Assembly: GCF_007362955.1 (NCBI RefSeq)
Contig: NZ_CP041696.1
Span: 124,001-188,000, forward strand
Direction of reading: 5' to 3'
DNA length: 64,000 nucleotides
Source: Lysinibacillus fusiformis
GTDB lineage: Bacteria > Bacillota > Bacilli > Bacillales_A > Planococcaceae
Part shown: positions 18,497 to 27,008 of the stretch, piece by piece
Position numbering within the stretch: position 1 is the stretch's first letter
How the letters are laid out: every line of letters begins with the position of its first letter
Notes under the pieces: generated by a model
Database searches by the model: none
Told to the model about the DNA's origin: nothing
What the model saw: only the letters and a program-made list of their open reading frames with translations
Program-made: the position numbers and the translations under genes

Positions 18497-18817
18497 CTAG
18501 TCACCAGCCTCTCGACGTGCCTTGGAATATAACTTTTCAGTTAGCGCGCTCGCTTGCCTACTTGCTTGCCTATATTTTACTTGCGCTGATTTATCACCTT
18601 TTGCAAACTCAATAGCGAATGTTAGTGCATCGAGTGTTTTCTGTGCTACTGGCTTCATATCTGCGTTATTAGCAATCACGCGTAGTAAAGGCATTTTTAA
18701 CGCTTCTGCCTGTGCGATTTGAGCGCGTGTGATATAGCTTTGCGTATCAATCGTATTGATGGCATAACCCGCGTTCACTAGCGCGTAGCTGTCGTCTAAA
18801 GTTTTAAATGGATTCAT
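18497..18817 (-). CDS. Possible tail assembly chaperone-like protein
   Basis: 106 residues from the ATG at 18817 (AAAGGA upstream). Largely helical, no recognised motif. Position directly before the tape measure gene, with a 2-bp gap, is where siphophage tail chaperones lie. The open frame extends upstream to 18967 and overlaps the preceding gene, but no slippery heptamer is seen. Assignment rests on position only. Confidence 0.5.
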   Translation of the reverse strand: MNPFKTLDDSYALVNAGYAINTIDTQSYITRAQIAQAEALKMPLLRVIANNADMKPVAQKTLDALTFAIEFAKGDKSAQVKYRQASRQASALTEKLYSKARREAGD

Positions 18818-18847
18818 TTGCATCAATTCCTTTCGTTTTTGTACATA

Positions 18848-18883
18848 GAAAAAAGACACGAGGCCCAAAACGGACATCGTGCC
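18848..18883 (-). terminator. Intra-operon terminator
   Basis: Minus-strand GCACGA-t-GTCC / GGGC-c-TCGTGT hairpin followed by TTTTTT. It lies between the 75-residue gene and the gene before the tape measure, so it could attenuate tape measure expression. Confidence 0.75.
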
Positions 18884-18899
18884 TTGCGTTGAAATTTCG

Positions 18900-19127
18900 T
18901 TATTTAGTTTGTTGCTCTGCCGCACGTTTAACGTTTGCGTATAAAACCCGCGATTCCATTGAGCCAAGCGCTCTTGCAGTTTGCATCGCGATTTGTACGT
19001 CTTGTTGCTCGATTTTACCGTCCATCAGTTTTTGCTTTAATCCCGATTCTACGATACGGAAGTTAACACCTTTTCCCTTCGCTTGTTGTGCTAACATTGC
19101 TTCTACTTGTTCGTTATATCTACTCAT
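18900..19127 (-). CDS. Small phage protein, 75 residues
   Basis: Helical, basic and glutamine-rich; AAGGAG ribosome site. No family recognised. It lies in the run 18497-21000 and ends just before a terminator. It could be the first half of a split tail chaperone pair. Confidence 0.55.
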   Translation of the reverse strand: MSRYNEQVEAMLAQQAKGKGVNFRIVESGLKQKLMDGKIEQQDVQIAMQTARALGSMESRVLYANVKRAAEQQTK

Positions 19128-19129
19128 TA

Positions 19130-19807
19130 TTATTTCGCTCCTTTAGTCTTAGTTGGTGCTTCTGCGATATATTCAAAATCGTTCGGTTGATGTCCGTTTG
19201 TGAATAAAGATACTTGACTAAGTACCTCGCGTACGCCGCTCAAAGCCCCTTGTCTGCGCATAACATTTGCAGAGCCGGTAGGATGTGTTGCTGGCGAAAT
19301 CTCTCTCGTTTTACCTTGCGAACGATTTGCCCTAGCGATCTCTGCAATCTCCTCACGTAATTCTCCGTATGCTGCTTCGCCTTCTCGATGATCGATAATA
19401 CAACTTAGGAGTAAGTCCCTCGCCATTTTTAATTTCGCTTCTACAATAGGCTCGAAATCCGCTCGAATCATAGGTACAAATGCGTTTTGGTATTCGTTTA
19501 CTACATCTACAGACGTAATTAACCTATCAGGCATAGCTGATTGTGCTAATCGTGCATCACGCTCTCTGCGTGCGATAACCTCTTTCTGTAATGTTATATC
19601 TTCGTCAAGTTTAGCGAGTTGCTCTGTTGCATCTGTCCCATGTTTAACACTCTCTGTAAACATAACTTCGTATTGTGTCTCCAACTCTTTTAAACGTGCG
19701 TGCGCACTTTCTGCATCTTGTTGGTATTGTATTGATTTTGTAGCACGTTCTAATCCTTCCTTTTTATAATCTTCTAATAGTTGAAATTCGTATACTTTAA
19801 TTCCCAT
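19130..19807 (-). CDS. Coiled-coil phage protein, 225 residues
   Basis: Residues 10-90 are a predicted coiled coil (EGLERATKSIQYQQDAESAH). The rest is helical with a polar C-terminus. It overlaps the upstream gene by 11 bp and is 2 bp from the next. No recognised domain. A scaffold or tail role is possible but unsupported. Confidence 0.55.
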   Translation of the reverse strand: MGIKVYEFQLLEDYKKEGLERATKSIQYQQDAESAHARLKELETQYEVMFTESVKHGTDATEQLAKLDEDITLQKEVIARRERDARLAQSAMPDRLITSVDVVNEYQNAFVPMIRADFEPIVEAKLKMARDLLLSCIIDHREGEAAYGELREEIAEIARANRSQGKTREISPATHPTGSANVMRRQGALSGVREVLSQVSLFTNGHQPNDFEYIAEAPTKTKGAK

Positions 19808-20222
19808 TTGATTCTATCCCCTTTGTTTTTAGAATTTGAATAATTTTTTCTAGCTTGATAATGCACCACAACCGCCATACCGGAATAACTGGCGCCGGCT
19901 GTTCGTCTTGCTTGTCCAACTCGAATAATTCGACTAACATTTCCTTGTTGCGGGTAATCTGCTCGCGTGTACCCTCTATTTCCTTGCGATAAATCACCGG
20001 ATGCTGAACGTTCATTAAGTCTCGATACAACTCTTTGCTATCCGTCTGTAACTCGTTAATTTTATACGCCGATAAATCGTCCAGTAAGTCGATTACATCA
20101 CCATAAGGCTTCGTAATTTCGCCAACTACTGTAGAAATACCGCGTTCATCTGTTTCGTAAATTAGCAGTGAAATAAACGGAACATCTCGCAATGGAACAA
20201 TTGATAGTAAGGCGAAGCCCAT
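19797..20222 (-). CDS. Phage protein of unknown function, 141 residues
   Basis: The start codon overlaps the HNH gene's stop (TAATG). N-terminal beta-like segment (MGFALLSIVPLRDVPFISLL), then helical. It resembles small phage proteins encoded near tail genes, but I do not recognise the family. Confidence 0.55.
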   Translation of the reverse strand: MGFALLSIVPLRDVPFISLLIYETDERGISTVVGEITKPYGDVIDLLDDLSAYKINELQTDSKELYRDLMNVQHPVIYRKEIEGTREQITRNKEMLVELFELDKQDEQPAPVIPVWRLWCIIKLEKIIQILKTKGIESNGN

Positions 20223-20779
20223 TAACTCACACCTTCTCTTCGCAGTTCACTCGCTTCATCTGCAAAGCCTTGTTTCCACGCTTCGATTTCTGCTGGCGTA
20301 GGCTCATGTTTTAATAAACGACTAGCAAACTGTTTAACAAATTCATGCCATACCTCGTCAGTAAATTTCTCGCTAGACTGATAGAAGTCGTATACATGTG
20401 AGTTACTTTTAGCTGCGTTACAGCCTCGGCAACAAACAATGACATTTTCATCGATATTGATTCCTAAAAACACATGATCGATAGTTGCTTCTGTCGTAAT
20501 CTGTGAACCTCGCGTCAGCTCTACGTCACAATAGGCGCAATTTGTGGCGTTTAGTACGTCTTGAAGTGTCGCTTCCGTATAACGAATAGCTGCTTTGTGT
20601 CTGTATCCATGCTTTCTTATGCGTTCTAATAAGTACGCACCATTTTTATAGCGCTCTTTACTCCGACATGTTTTACATTTTGTCATTCGACCATTCTTAG
20701 ATGGTGCGTGTTTATGGAAGTCTGCCAATGGTTTAACTTCGCTACATATCCTACATTTACGTTCTGTTTCGATTATCAT
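20222..20779 (-). CDS. HNH endonuclease with zinc-binding cysteines
   Basis: 185 residues. N-terminal CRICSE...CKTCRSKERY zinc knuckle, then the HNH core: CAYCDVEL, TIDHVFLG (the His of the motif) and CCRGCNAAKSN. This is the full CxxC-DH-CxxC-N arrangement. HNH proteins in phages serve in packaging or as free-standing homing nucleases. The ATG overlaps the end of the XRE gene by 4 bp. Confidence 0.82.
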   Translation of the reverse strand: MIIETERKCRICSEVKPLADFHKHAPSKNGRMTKCKTCRSKERYKNGAYLLERIRKHGYRHKAAIRYTEATLQDVLNATNCAYCDVELTRGSQITTEATIDHVFLGINIDENVIVCCRGCNAAKSNSHVYDFYQSSEKFTDEVWHEFVKQFASRLLKHEPTPAEIEAWKQGFADEASELRREGVS

Positions 20780-21000
20780 TTCATTTCGTCCCCTTCTTTT
20801 TCTTCATATAAAAAACGGTCAAACGCTTCATTCCGAGGAAATTCACGTCTAACCGTTGCTTTAAATTTATCTGATGCAGTTTTTCTCTTTTTCTCAATAT
20901 CGTTAATATGTCCGATTGAATATTTAATTCGTTCGGATAATTGACTAAGTGTTAAACCATAGAAAAATCTCGTTTTACGTAAGAAATCGCTAAAATCCAT
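20776..21000 (-). CDS. XRE-type helix-turn-helix protein
   Basis: 74 residues from the ATG at 21000 (GGGGA upstream). LTLSQLSERIKYSIGHINDIE is a Cro/CI-type helix-turn-helix, unusual in that the recognition helix is followed by KKRKTAS. The position inside a late-type operon suggests a late regulator. Target unknown. Confidence 0.7.
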   Translation of the reverse strand: MDFSDFLRKTRFFYGLTLSQLSERIKYSIGHINDIEKKRKTASDKFKATVRREFPRNEAFDRFLYEEKEGDEMK

Positions 21001-21050
21001 AGTAGAGTCCCCTTTCATTTTGTTGTCTTTTGTTGTTATTTACGCTAATT

Positions 21051-21086
21051 GTCTAAATAAAATAGCCGACTTTTCCGTATCGGCTT
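21051..21086 (-). terminator. Terminator downstream of the zinc-finger phage gene
   Basis: Minus-strand AGCCGA / TCGGCT stem with ATTTTATTT following, 28 bp past the stop of the 21114 gene. Confidence 0.65.
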
Positions 21087-21113
21087 CCTCATATATAGCT
21101 GAGTTGGTCGTAC

Positions 21114-21854
21114 CTAAATTTTATATCCCCCTAATGCTGCCATTTGGGCGCGAATCCGTTCTTGTTGTAGCTTTTTAGGTCCATAACGCGCAAGCAAGTC
21201 CGCCTCAACTTCGCCATGGCCTTTTTTTATTACAGTTACTTTTCCGTATCCTACATGTCCGCCTATCTTAACGTGAATATTACGAGGAACATTGTACCCG
21301 TCATAATCAATTTGTTCTGCAGTTTTACGCTTACCGCCCATTTCTGCCTTACGTTTTTGTTGGGCTACATATTGCTCGAAGTCGTCTCCAAATGAATAGA
21401 CTTTACGTTTGCGGTCATACTCGAACATGTGCCAATCAGAACTCCAAAACGGATACTCTAGCGGTTTTCCTTGATAAGATGACGCATAATGTAAATCTAA
21501 CCACGACAAACGGCGTACTTTACCGACTTTACGGACTTCTCGCCTCCAGGCTTTTAACACGATGTCCTTACCTGTACCGCACTCTTTACTACATGTTACT
21601 GAACTATTATTTTTCGTCTTATCTCGATAGTAGTAACCACAGTGAGCGCAACGGCGTACTTTTGGATCGTCAACACCCTCAAAATGACCATCTATTACTG
21701 CTGCAGCTATTTCTAATGCGTCATGATACTCCACGTTTATCGGAAAATATCTACGTGCAAACTCGACTGCTCCTTCGCCTGGTCTAACTTTAAAAAACGT
21801 ATGTTTTAATACGTCACCTTTTTTTAATTTAATTTTCGTATTGATAGCTGTCAT
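21114..21854 (-). CDS. Phage protein with a zinc-finger-like segment
   Basis: 246 residues from the ATG at 21854; an ATG at 21860 is too close to the AAAGGGG site. CAHCGYYYRDKTKNNSSVTC followed by SKEC gives four cysteines in a zinc-finger-like spacing (about residues 70-95). The rest is basic and aromatic. It overlaps the end of the helicase-like gene's open frame region and probably belongs to the replication module. Family not recognised. Confidence 0.6.
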   Translation of the reverse strand: MTAINTKIKLKKGDVLKHTFFKVRPGEGAVEFARRYFPINVEYHDALEIAAAVIDGHFEGVDDPKVRRCAHCGYYYRDKTKNNSSVTCSKECGTGKDIVLKAWRREVRKVGKVRRLSWLDLHYASSYQGKPLEYPFWSSDWHMFEYDRKRKVYSFGDDFEQYVAQQKRKAEMGGKRKTAEQIDYDGYNVPRNIHVKIGGHVGYGKVTVIKKGHGEVEADLLARYGPKKLQQERIRAQMAALGGYKI

Positions 21855-21898
21855 ATCCATTTCCCCTTTGCAGAATAATTTTTGGTAGAATTTTAACT

Positions 21899-23116
21899 TT
21901 AGATTTCGTATCGGGTCCACTTATCTAACAACTCACGCATACGTTCTGACGGGATATATGCGTGGATCGGTTCGCCATTCCTAATACGCGAGCGCCATAA
22001 CCATTGAACAAGTTCACTCAACGCGTATAAATCTTCGTCTACACTCACGCAATTGTCTTGAAAAAAGGACATTTTGTCTTTATTCATAAATCGATTAATT
22101 AAATACGCAACTGCTCGGCGGTTCGCATATTCATTTGTAGCGCGAGCATTGTGAGGAATAAAGCAGTTTTTCACACTAAAACCCCGTGGTGCTAAATATG
22201 GCTCTACCTCTTTTAATGTCGAAATATACACGTCAGCAACCTTTGCGTTATCTGCGTAGTGTTTGAAAAAATTCACAGTATTCTTTTTAATTTGATCGAG
22301 CGTATCAATATCGTATTTTTTTAACTTCGCTTGACTTAGTGCATACTTGCCTTTGCCTACCGCATTTAACTTCTCATTGTCGGTCACATTTATTAATTCG
22401 CGTAGTTTTTCCCGACCTTCTGCTTTTACGTCATAATCACATAATTCGTACTTATCGCCGTTCTTTTGAACACTCTTAAATTCATACTCTAGTCCGAACA
22501 TATCGAAGTAATATCGTTGCATTTGGCACTTAAATAGATACGTCAAGACAATCGCTTTAGGGAACGCCTTAAAAACGGCTGGAGGAAATGTCCAAACCAT
22601 AAATGAACCTCGGAATAAATACAGATTCCCCGCTTGTGCTAATTCGCGAATATCTTTATAGCGACTGTTATCATTCGGGTCGCCAGTCCAGTCAACGCGC
22701 ATAGTATCTTCATTAATTACGATGTCACCATTTGATTGCAACCGTTTTATATCTGCGGATTTAATCGGCACACTCTCAACAATATCCATAACCTCGTCAA
22801 GAATTAACGTGTATCCCGACTGCTCTAACAACTCGATAAGCTCCTCGTCAGCCTTCGCAAATAAAGCGTGTGTACTCACGATATTGCGATTATTGGCGAC
22901 TAAGCGCTTTAAATCTTCGAGTTTAGATGTGCCATTGTAGATTGTAGGTTCGACGAAGCAATGTTCTGTCACACTTGTTTTGATACGCTCAACCTCTGAT
23001 AAAAAAGGAGTAATAAAGATGAAACTATCCAGCGGGCTTGCCTCATTCATGTGCTGTATTGCGTATTGCGTTTTTCCTTTTCCCATAATTGCGTCCACTA
23101 CTAAAATTTCCGTCAT
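21899..23116 (-). CDS. Superfamily 2 helicase-like phage replication protein
   Basis: 405 residues. Walker A AIMGKGKT near residue 10, Walker B LILDEV (about 104-109), TPF and STHA motifs between them, and a C-terminal Arg-rich segment (QWLWRSRIRNGEPIHAYIPS) typical of phage DEAD-like replication or origin-binding proteins. Likely ATP-dependent DNA unwinding at the element's origin. No origin was identified. Ribosome site AGGGGGAA before the ATG. Confidence 0.72.
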   Translation of the reverse strand: MTEILVVDAIMGKGKTQYAIQHMNEASPLDSFIFITPFLSEVERIKTSVTEHCFVEPTIYNGTSKLEDLKRLVANNRNIVSTHALFAKADEELIELLEQSGYTLILDEVMDIVESVPIKSADIKRLQSNGDIVINEDTMRVDWTGDPNDNSRYKDIRELAQAGNLYLFRGSFMVWTFPPAVFKAFPKAIVLTYLFKCQMQRYYFDMFGLEYEFKSVQKNGDKYELCDYDVKAEGREKLRELINVTDNEKLNAVGKGKYALSQAKLKKYDIDTLDQIKKNTVNFFKHYADNAKVADVYISTLKEVEPYLAPRGFSVKNCFIPHNARATNEYANRRAVAYLINRFMNKDKMSFFQDNCVSVDEDLYALSELVQWLWRSRIRNGEPIHAYIPSERMRELLDKWTRYEI

Positions 23117-23398
23117 ATTCGTTCCCCCTATTTTTCAAATTAGTACGGTTAAAATTCTACGATTCCGTAGAAAAAAATCACAGAAACGTTGATATACCGC
23201 GGTTTATAGCGTGTCTCCCTTAAATAAAAAGAGACGTAAAAAGTTACTCGTTATGCAAGACAGCGATAGCTGGCTTAAATGTTTTGGTACTTTGTATAGC
23301 GTTTATAAAAGATAAAACCTTTGCGTCGGCTAAAGCCTCCGCAGCTATCAATCTATTAATTGATTACGATAGAAATAATCGATAGATATTGATACGGA
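23117..23398. other. Intergenic region with a hairpin
   Basis: Contains a TGCGGAGGCT / AGCCGACGCA stem near 23318-23342, placed to terminate the 23399 gene, and the promoter region of the helicase-like gene. No ORF supported. Confidence 0.4.
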
Positions 23399-23593
23399 TT
23401 ATTGCGTCTGTTGCGTTCTTTTACTTTTGGCGAGAATCTCGTTAATTAGTTGTGATCGTTCAAACACAAAGACGAGTTTGCCCCACCTATGACGACTCGG
23501 CTCCGTTTTAATTAAGGCTTGTCCAGCGTCCATAATTGATTGTGCTACTTGTCGAGAATGAATTACGATAAATTTTTCGTTTTTCGCTTGCAT
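23399..23593 (-). CDS. Small phage protein, 64 residues (DUF5659-like)
   Basis: FIVIHSRQVAQSIMDAGQAL, then KLVFVFERSQLINEIL. This beta-helix-beta-helix pattern resembles DUF5659 phage proteins. Good GGGAGATGG ribosome site. The coding sequence also contains TGCGTctgtTGCGT. Function unknown. Confidence 0.55.
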   Translation of the reverse strand: MQAKNEKFIVIHSRQVAQSIMDAGQALIKTEPSRHRWGKLVFVFERSQLINEILAKSKRTQQTQ

Positions 23594-23788
23594 TGTTGTC
23601 CATCTCCCTGTATAATGACATTATAAATCTAAATTTGATAATATAGGTTTAGTCTAGGTGAAAATAGACAGCCCAACTTATAGTATATCGTCAGTGCTTA
23701 CAAATTGTAAAGCGCTTTTTTGCATTTTATTTAAATATTTTTCCAGTATTCGGACGATATTAACGTTAAGCCTTACGGAGAGTAAGCT

Positions 23789-24361
23789 TCAATCCGCTTT
23801 CGATAGGCGCCGTTCACTTGGCGACGTCGCCAACTTTCCAAATACTTGCTCGATTCGCAATGCTTTTTCCTCGGCTATTTGTCGGGCATATTCGGCTTGC
23901 TCTGCTTTTTCCGTAGCCTGTTTAGCATGTGATTCTAATTCGATAATTCGCTCACGGTACTCCTTTAATGTATCGATATCGCCGTTCAGGACTTCCAACT
24001 TTGCTTGCGCCTTTGATGGCGTTGAATCCGCGGAAGGCTTTGCGACTTCATACGTAAGTGACACTGGCAAATCTTCGAGAAGTTCTTGTTCGTGACAATT
24101 TGTCACAATCAAATCGTAGCGTTGGATTAATCGACTGACCATTTTACGGTTCATGCCGAGGGCTTTCGTATACCATTCCTCGAAACATCCGTAACCGTTC
24201 TTCGCTAAAGTATCTTGGGCCTCTTTTAACTCCTTCCCTAATGCTGTGTACGCCTTGCCGACAATTTCGCGCATATTTAACTCTTTCCTACGTAAGTAGT
24301 CCGCAGTAGACTCGTCTAGCGTCTCATATTGAAACGTGGTTAATTCGTTCACTTGTGCCAT
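23789..24361 (-). CDS. DUF3102-like phage/plasmid protein
   Basis: 190 residues. Residues 30-85 (KAYTALGKELKEAQDTLAKN, FEEWYTKALGMNRKMVSRLI) match the DUF3102 pattern, a helix-turn-helix type fold common next to replication genes. A coiled-coil tail follows (about 125-175). Probably DNA binding; may act in replication or partition. GGGAG ribosome site. Confidence 0.65.
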   Translation of the reverse strand: MAQVNELTTFQYETLDESTADYLRRKELNMREIVGKAYTALGKELKEAQDTLAKNGYGCFEEWYTKALGMNRKMVSRLIQRYDLIVTNCHEQELLEDLPVSLTYEVAKPSADSTPSKAQAKLEVLNGDIDTLKEYRERIIELESHAKQATEKAEQAEYARQIAEEKALRIEQVFGKLATSPSERRLSKAD

Positions 24362-24586
24362 TCCGTTAATTCTCCCTTCGTTATAGGCGTTCTAGCCTTC
24401 GTATGATAAATACTTCGACTTGCGATTTAAAACCGTTTCTAACCTTGTTTAGGATGGTGAAACGATGGTGCTATGTTTCCCAACTATCTATACCAGAACT
24501 CAAACGCCTTCCTGGACACACCAACCCTTAAAAACACAATTTTTACTATAAATGGTGATATACTATATTAAAGGAGGGAATAAAAA
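24362..24586. other. Divergent intergenic region
   Basis: Separates the DUF3102-like gene from the plus-strand membrane protein gene. It must hold both promoters. No clear consensus pair was found. Confidence 0.4.
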
Positions 24587-24919
24587 TTGGAATTTAAATT
24601 TGGTGGTGGTTCTATTGTTCTACCGCCCTTACATATTACGATTATCGCAATAATCGTTATTTTCCTTTTAGTAAAGTGGAGCAAGGAATTAGAAACAAGA
24701 CGTTTTACTATTTACTTTTACTTTCTAATTAGTACTTACATTGCTCCAATCTTTTCTAGCAGCACAAAAGATGGTATCTTTCAGCTTTGGATTCCTTTAG
24801 GATTTATAGTAGTATTCTTTTACTTGTTTCGTAGCGATAGAAATCATCCAGCTAAAATGAAAGCCTGTATTCTAGGTCTTTCCATAGCAATATATCAGTT
24901 AATTCTGCAATATTTCTGA
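24587..24919 (+). CDS. Plus-strand membrane protein of element A, 110 residues
   Basis: Starts at TTG with a strong AAGGAGGG site 8 bp upstream. Four hydrophobic segments (about 12-28, 42-55, 66-80, 92-108). One of only two plus-strand genes in element A, so likely expressed in the dormant state. Its 3' untranslated region would carry the four-hairpin array at 24966-25099. Family not recognised; a moron-type cargo or immunity protein is possible. Confidence 0.65.
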   Translation: MEFKFGGGSIVLPPLHITIIAIIVIFLLVKWSKELETRRFTIYFYFLISTYIAPIFSSSTKDGIFQLWIPLGFIVVFFYLFRSDRNHPAKMKACILGLSIAIYQLILQYF

Positions 24920-24965
24920 CGGATTTTTCTATCCCATTAACGGACGCTCTGGTTATAAGATTAGA

Positions 24966-25099
24966 AAAGCTAGGCGTTGGCGCACCTAGCTTTCAACGAC
25001 CATTGTTGGCGCAATGATCTTTCGTATATGTTTGCTAAAGCCAGTTGGCGCTGACTCTAGCGAATATTTGACGACTCGACTCGTTGGCGCGAGTGAGTT
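24966..25099. repeat. Four stem-loops with invariant GTTGGCGC loop
   Basis: The octamer occurs at 24976-24983, 25005-25012, 25044-25051 and 25083-25090. Each is enclosed by its own inverted repeat: 9 bp perfect (AAAGCTAGG / CCTAGCTTT); 6 of 7 bp; 8 of 10 bp; and 4+5 bp around a one-base bulge. Stem sequences differ while pairing is kept. No T run follows any of them, so they are not simple terminators. The strand of any transcript is unknown. The array lies between two convergent genes. Confidence 0.8.
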
Positions 25100-25134
25100 C
25101 ACTTTTAGTATTCCCTTAATATACCACCCGGTGA

Positions 25135-25497
25135 TTAATTAGAAGCCGTTATTACTTCCTCTAAAGTAAGCGTCATCTTAAAATCTCTTTTCCAGCGTTT
25201 ACTTACCTTTTTACGATAGTTTACCGACGTTTCAATTTCCCCTGTTACATTACGTAGTGGATTTAAAACAGCATCCAAGCGAGCCATTTCATCCTTCACG
25301 ACTCTGCGCTTTTTAAGTGTGTCATGTAATTGAGTGACATAGCTTACCGCGTATTCTTCGCCTGGATCGATTCCCTCTAAGTCGTGATACATCTTGCTAA
25401 CAAACTTATCTAAGCGCGACAACTCTTTACTTAGTACGCCTCGTTGAGCGTTTAATTCCGACATGAACTCGTTAAACTTTGAATGATATTCGCACAT
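25135..25497 (-). CDS. Helical phage protein, 120 residues
   Basis: Coiled-coil rich (LSKELSRLDKFVSKMYHDLE), with a GGGGGAAC ribosome site. Second gene of the early leftward unit after the repressor-controlled promoter. No family recognised. Confidence 0.55.
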   Translation of the reverse strand: MCEYHSKFNEFMSELNAQRGVLSKELSRLDKFVSKMYHDLEGIDPGEEYAVSYVTQLHDTLKKRRVVKDEMARLDAVLNPLRNVTGEIETSVNYRKKVSKRWKRDFKMTLTLEEVITASN

Positions 25498-25608
25498 AAC
25501 CGTTCCCCCTTACGTTTTCATCTGCAAATTTATGAATTCCGTATAATCTACCGTATCAAATACCTGTATCAGCTGACGATACCGTAGTTAAATACGGAAA
25601 ACTACGTA
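25498..25608. other. Spacer with TACCGTA motifs
   Basis: CTACCGTATC and GATACCGTAG form a nearly inverted pair, and CCGTATAATC lies beside them. Possible regulator sites between the first two early genes. Confidence 0.35.
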
Positions 25609-25857
25609 TTAAGCAATCTTCGCTGTAAGTAAACGCAGATAACCTTTTAGCATATTGCGTTTTATATCACCACTAGCGCATTTTAGAATGTCTGTAGCGT
25701 CTGCGTAATCTAAGCTGTAATCTTCATCGTCGATAAATAGCGTTGCTTCACGCGCCTGCTCGCATGTTACGAGTTGAATGTCTTCAGTTAAATGTGTACT
25801 GATGATTGATACTACTTTACTGTCGTCTATTGCTACGTGTTCAATCGTTTGGTTCAT
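25609..25857 (-). CDS. First early leftward gene, 82 residues
   Basis: Acidic protein, GGGAGG ribosome site, directly under the promoter/operator region at 25883-25950. Position corresponds to a Cro- or antirepressor-type early gene, but there is no helix-turn-helix pattern. Function unknown. Confidence 0.55.
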   Translation of the reverse strand: MNQTIEHVAIDDSKVVSIISTHLTEDIQLVTCEQAREATLFIDDEDYSLDYADATDILKCASGDIKRNMLKGYLRLLTAKIA

Positions 25858-25882
25858 TTGTAAAACCTCCCGTTAAATTTTT

Positions 25883-25976
25883 GACTACGGATTGTAGTCG
25901 TTAAACATATAATATATCAACTACGTTCCGTTGTCAACTACATTCCGTTGTCAAAATTAAATAAGTTTTATATAAT
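25883..25976. promoter_or_regulatory. Divergent promoters with repeated operators
   Basis: Leftward promoter: TTGACA (25937-25932), 17 bp, TATTAT (25914-25909). Rightward promoter: TTGTCA (25948-25953), 17 bp, TATAAT (25971-25976). Two head-to-tail 17-bp units, TCAACTACGTTCCGTTG (25917-25933) and TCAACTACATTCCGTTG (25934-25950), cover both -35 regions. A palindrome GACTACGGATTGTAGTC lies at 25883-25899. This is a classic lysogeny-type switch layout. Confidence 0.8.
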
Positions 25977-26004
25977 CAATTCAAAGGGAGAGTGGGATAA
26001 TCTT

Positions 26005-26226
26005 ATGCGCGTGAAATCAACTTTAAAGCAAGTATTAGACGAACGAAATCTATCTATTTCAAAGTGTGCTGAAATGTGTAGCCTACCAAAAGAGACTGTT
26101 CGACGCATGTACAATGACACTACAATGCAATATCAACGAGATACTTTAGGTACATTATGTAAAGTATTGAATGTAAGTATTTCCGACATCTTAGCATTAG
26201 AAGATAAAAAAGACGACGGCCAATAA
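26005..26226 (+). CDS. Cro/CI-type repressor
   Basis: 73 residues from the ATG at 26005. The helix-turn-helix is LSISKCAEMCSLPKETVRRM, followed by the typical LGTLCKVLNVSISDIL. Its own promoter is overlapped by one of the 17-bp operator units. A compact single-domain repressor of the YozG/Xre-small type. It should hold the leftward early genes off. Confidence 0.8.
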   Translation: MRVKSTLKQVLDERNLSISKCAEMCSLPKETVRRMYNDTTMQYQRDTLGTLCKVLNVSISDILALEDKKDDGQ

Positions 26227-26273
26227 CGGCTATCGTCTTTTTACTTAAAGGTATGTACATCTAATCTCTTTTA

Positions 26274-27008
26274 CTATAAAGGCGAAATATACACCGTAAC
26301 TCTCATATTTTCATCACTCAGCTTTTCTAGATCAGTAATAAGACCGTGAGGGTTTCTAATATGCGAATCTTTGTCATACACGAAACATATCAAATGAGAG
26401 TAGTCTTTAAGTTGTTTATATCTCTCAAAGTCAATAATTAATTGCTCTCCAATTTGTTTATCCGAGAGATTTTTATTTGTCATTTTTGTCTCTATTACTA
26501 TTCCATGTAATGGCAATAAAAAATCTACCCTTGAATTACCTCCTGCATAACTAGGAACATAATCCTCAGGTCTAATATCATTGATAAATAATTTTAAAAT
26601 AGACAGCATAGAATCTTGTACATCATATTCATCTTTAATTGTAATAGTTTCCCTATTTGCGTATCTTCTTTTAATATTTACATCAAATTTATTAAAATTA
26701 AGACATACATTACTTATTATTGGTAATATATCATCGTTTTGCGGAGTGGGTGGTAATTTTTCGAACGCTTTAAGTATTGCTATTAAGGGATGATATACCT
26801 CATTACCAAAACCATTAGCATTTTCTGCTAACTCTCTAAATCTTAAGGTATCGGTATCTCCTGGAAAATTAGAATCCATAAACCTAATAGCAATAGCAAG
26901 CCAATTTTGGTATTCATCACTTGAATAAAATATATCCCCATACAAACCAGACTTTTTACTATTTCCTGCTACTTCTTCTCCCATAGAAATAAGTTCTCCA
27001 ATTTTCAT
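26274..27008 (-). CDS. DpnII/MboI-like restriction nuclease domain protein
   Basis: 244 residues from the ATG at 27008 (GGAGGC). C-terminal half carries SRVDFLLPLHGIVIETKMT, a PD-(D/E)XK core with D...ExK, followed by KQIGEQLIIDFERYK and HLICFVYD. This matches the REase_DpnII-MboI domain pattern. The N-terminal half is helical. No methylase gene is adjacent, so it is not a standard restriction-modification pair. It is more AT-rich than its neighbours and lies next to the integrase end, a typical cargo or defence position. Confidence 0.68.
   Translation of the reverse strand: MKIGELISMGEEVAGNSKKSGLYGDIFYSSDEYQNWLAIAIRFMDSNFPGDTDTLRFRELAENANGFGNEVYHPLIAILKAFEKLPPTPQNDDILPIISNVCLNFNKFDVNIKRRYANRETITIKDEYDVQDSMLSILKLFINDIRPEDYVPSYAGGNSRVDFLLPLHGIVIETKMTNKNLSDKQIGEQLIIDFERYKQLKDYSHLICFVYDKDSHIRNPHGLITDLEKLSDENMRVTVYISPL

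Noticed and set aside
18497-19127. Programmed frameshift joining the two genes before the tape measure (G/GT type)
   Set aside because: The frames overlap, but the needed shift would be +1 or -2. I see no slippery sequence, and the downstream ORF has its own ATG with a ribosome site.
24966-25099. Integron attC sites or retron RNA
   Set aside because: The GTTGGCGC loop does not fit the attC GTTRRRY core, and there is no integron integrase or reverse transcriptase in the element.
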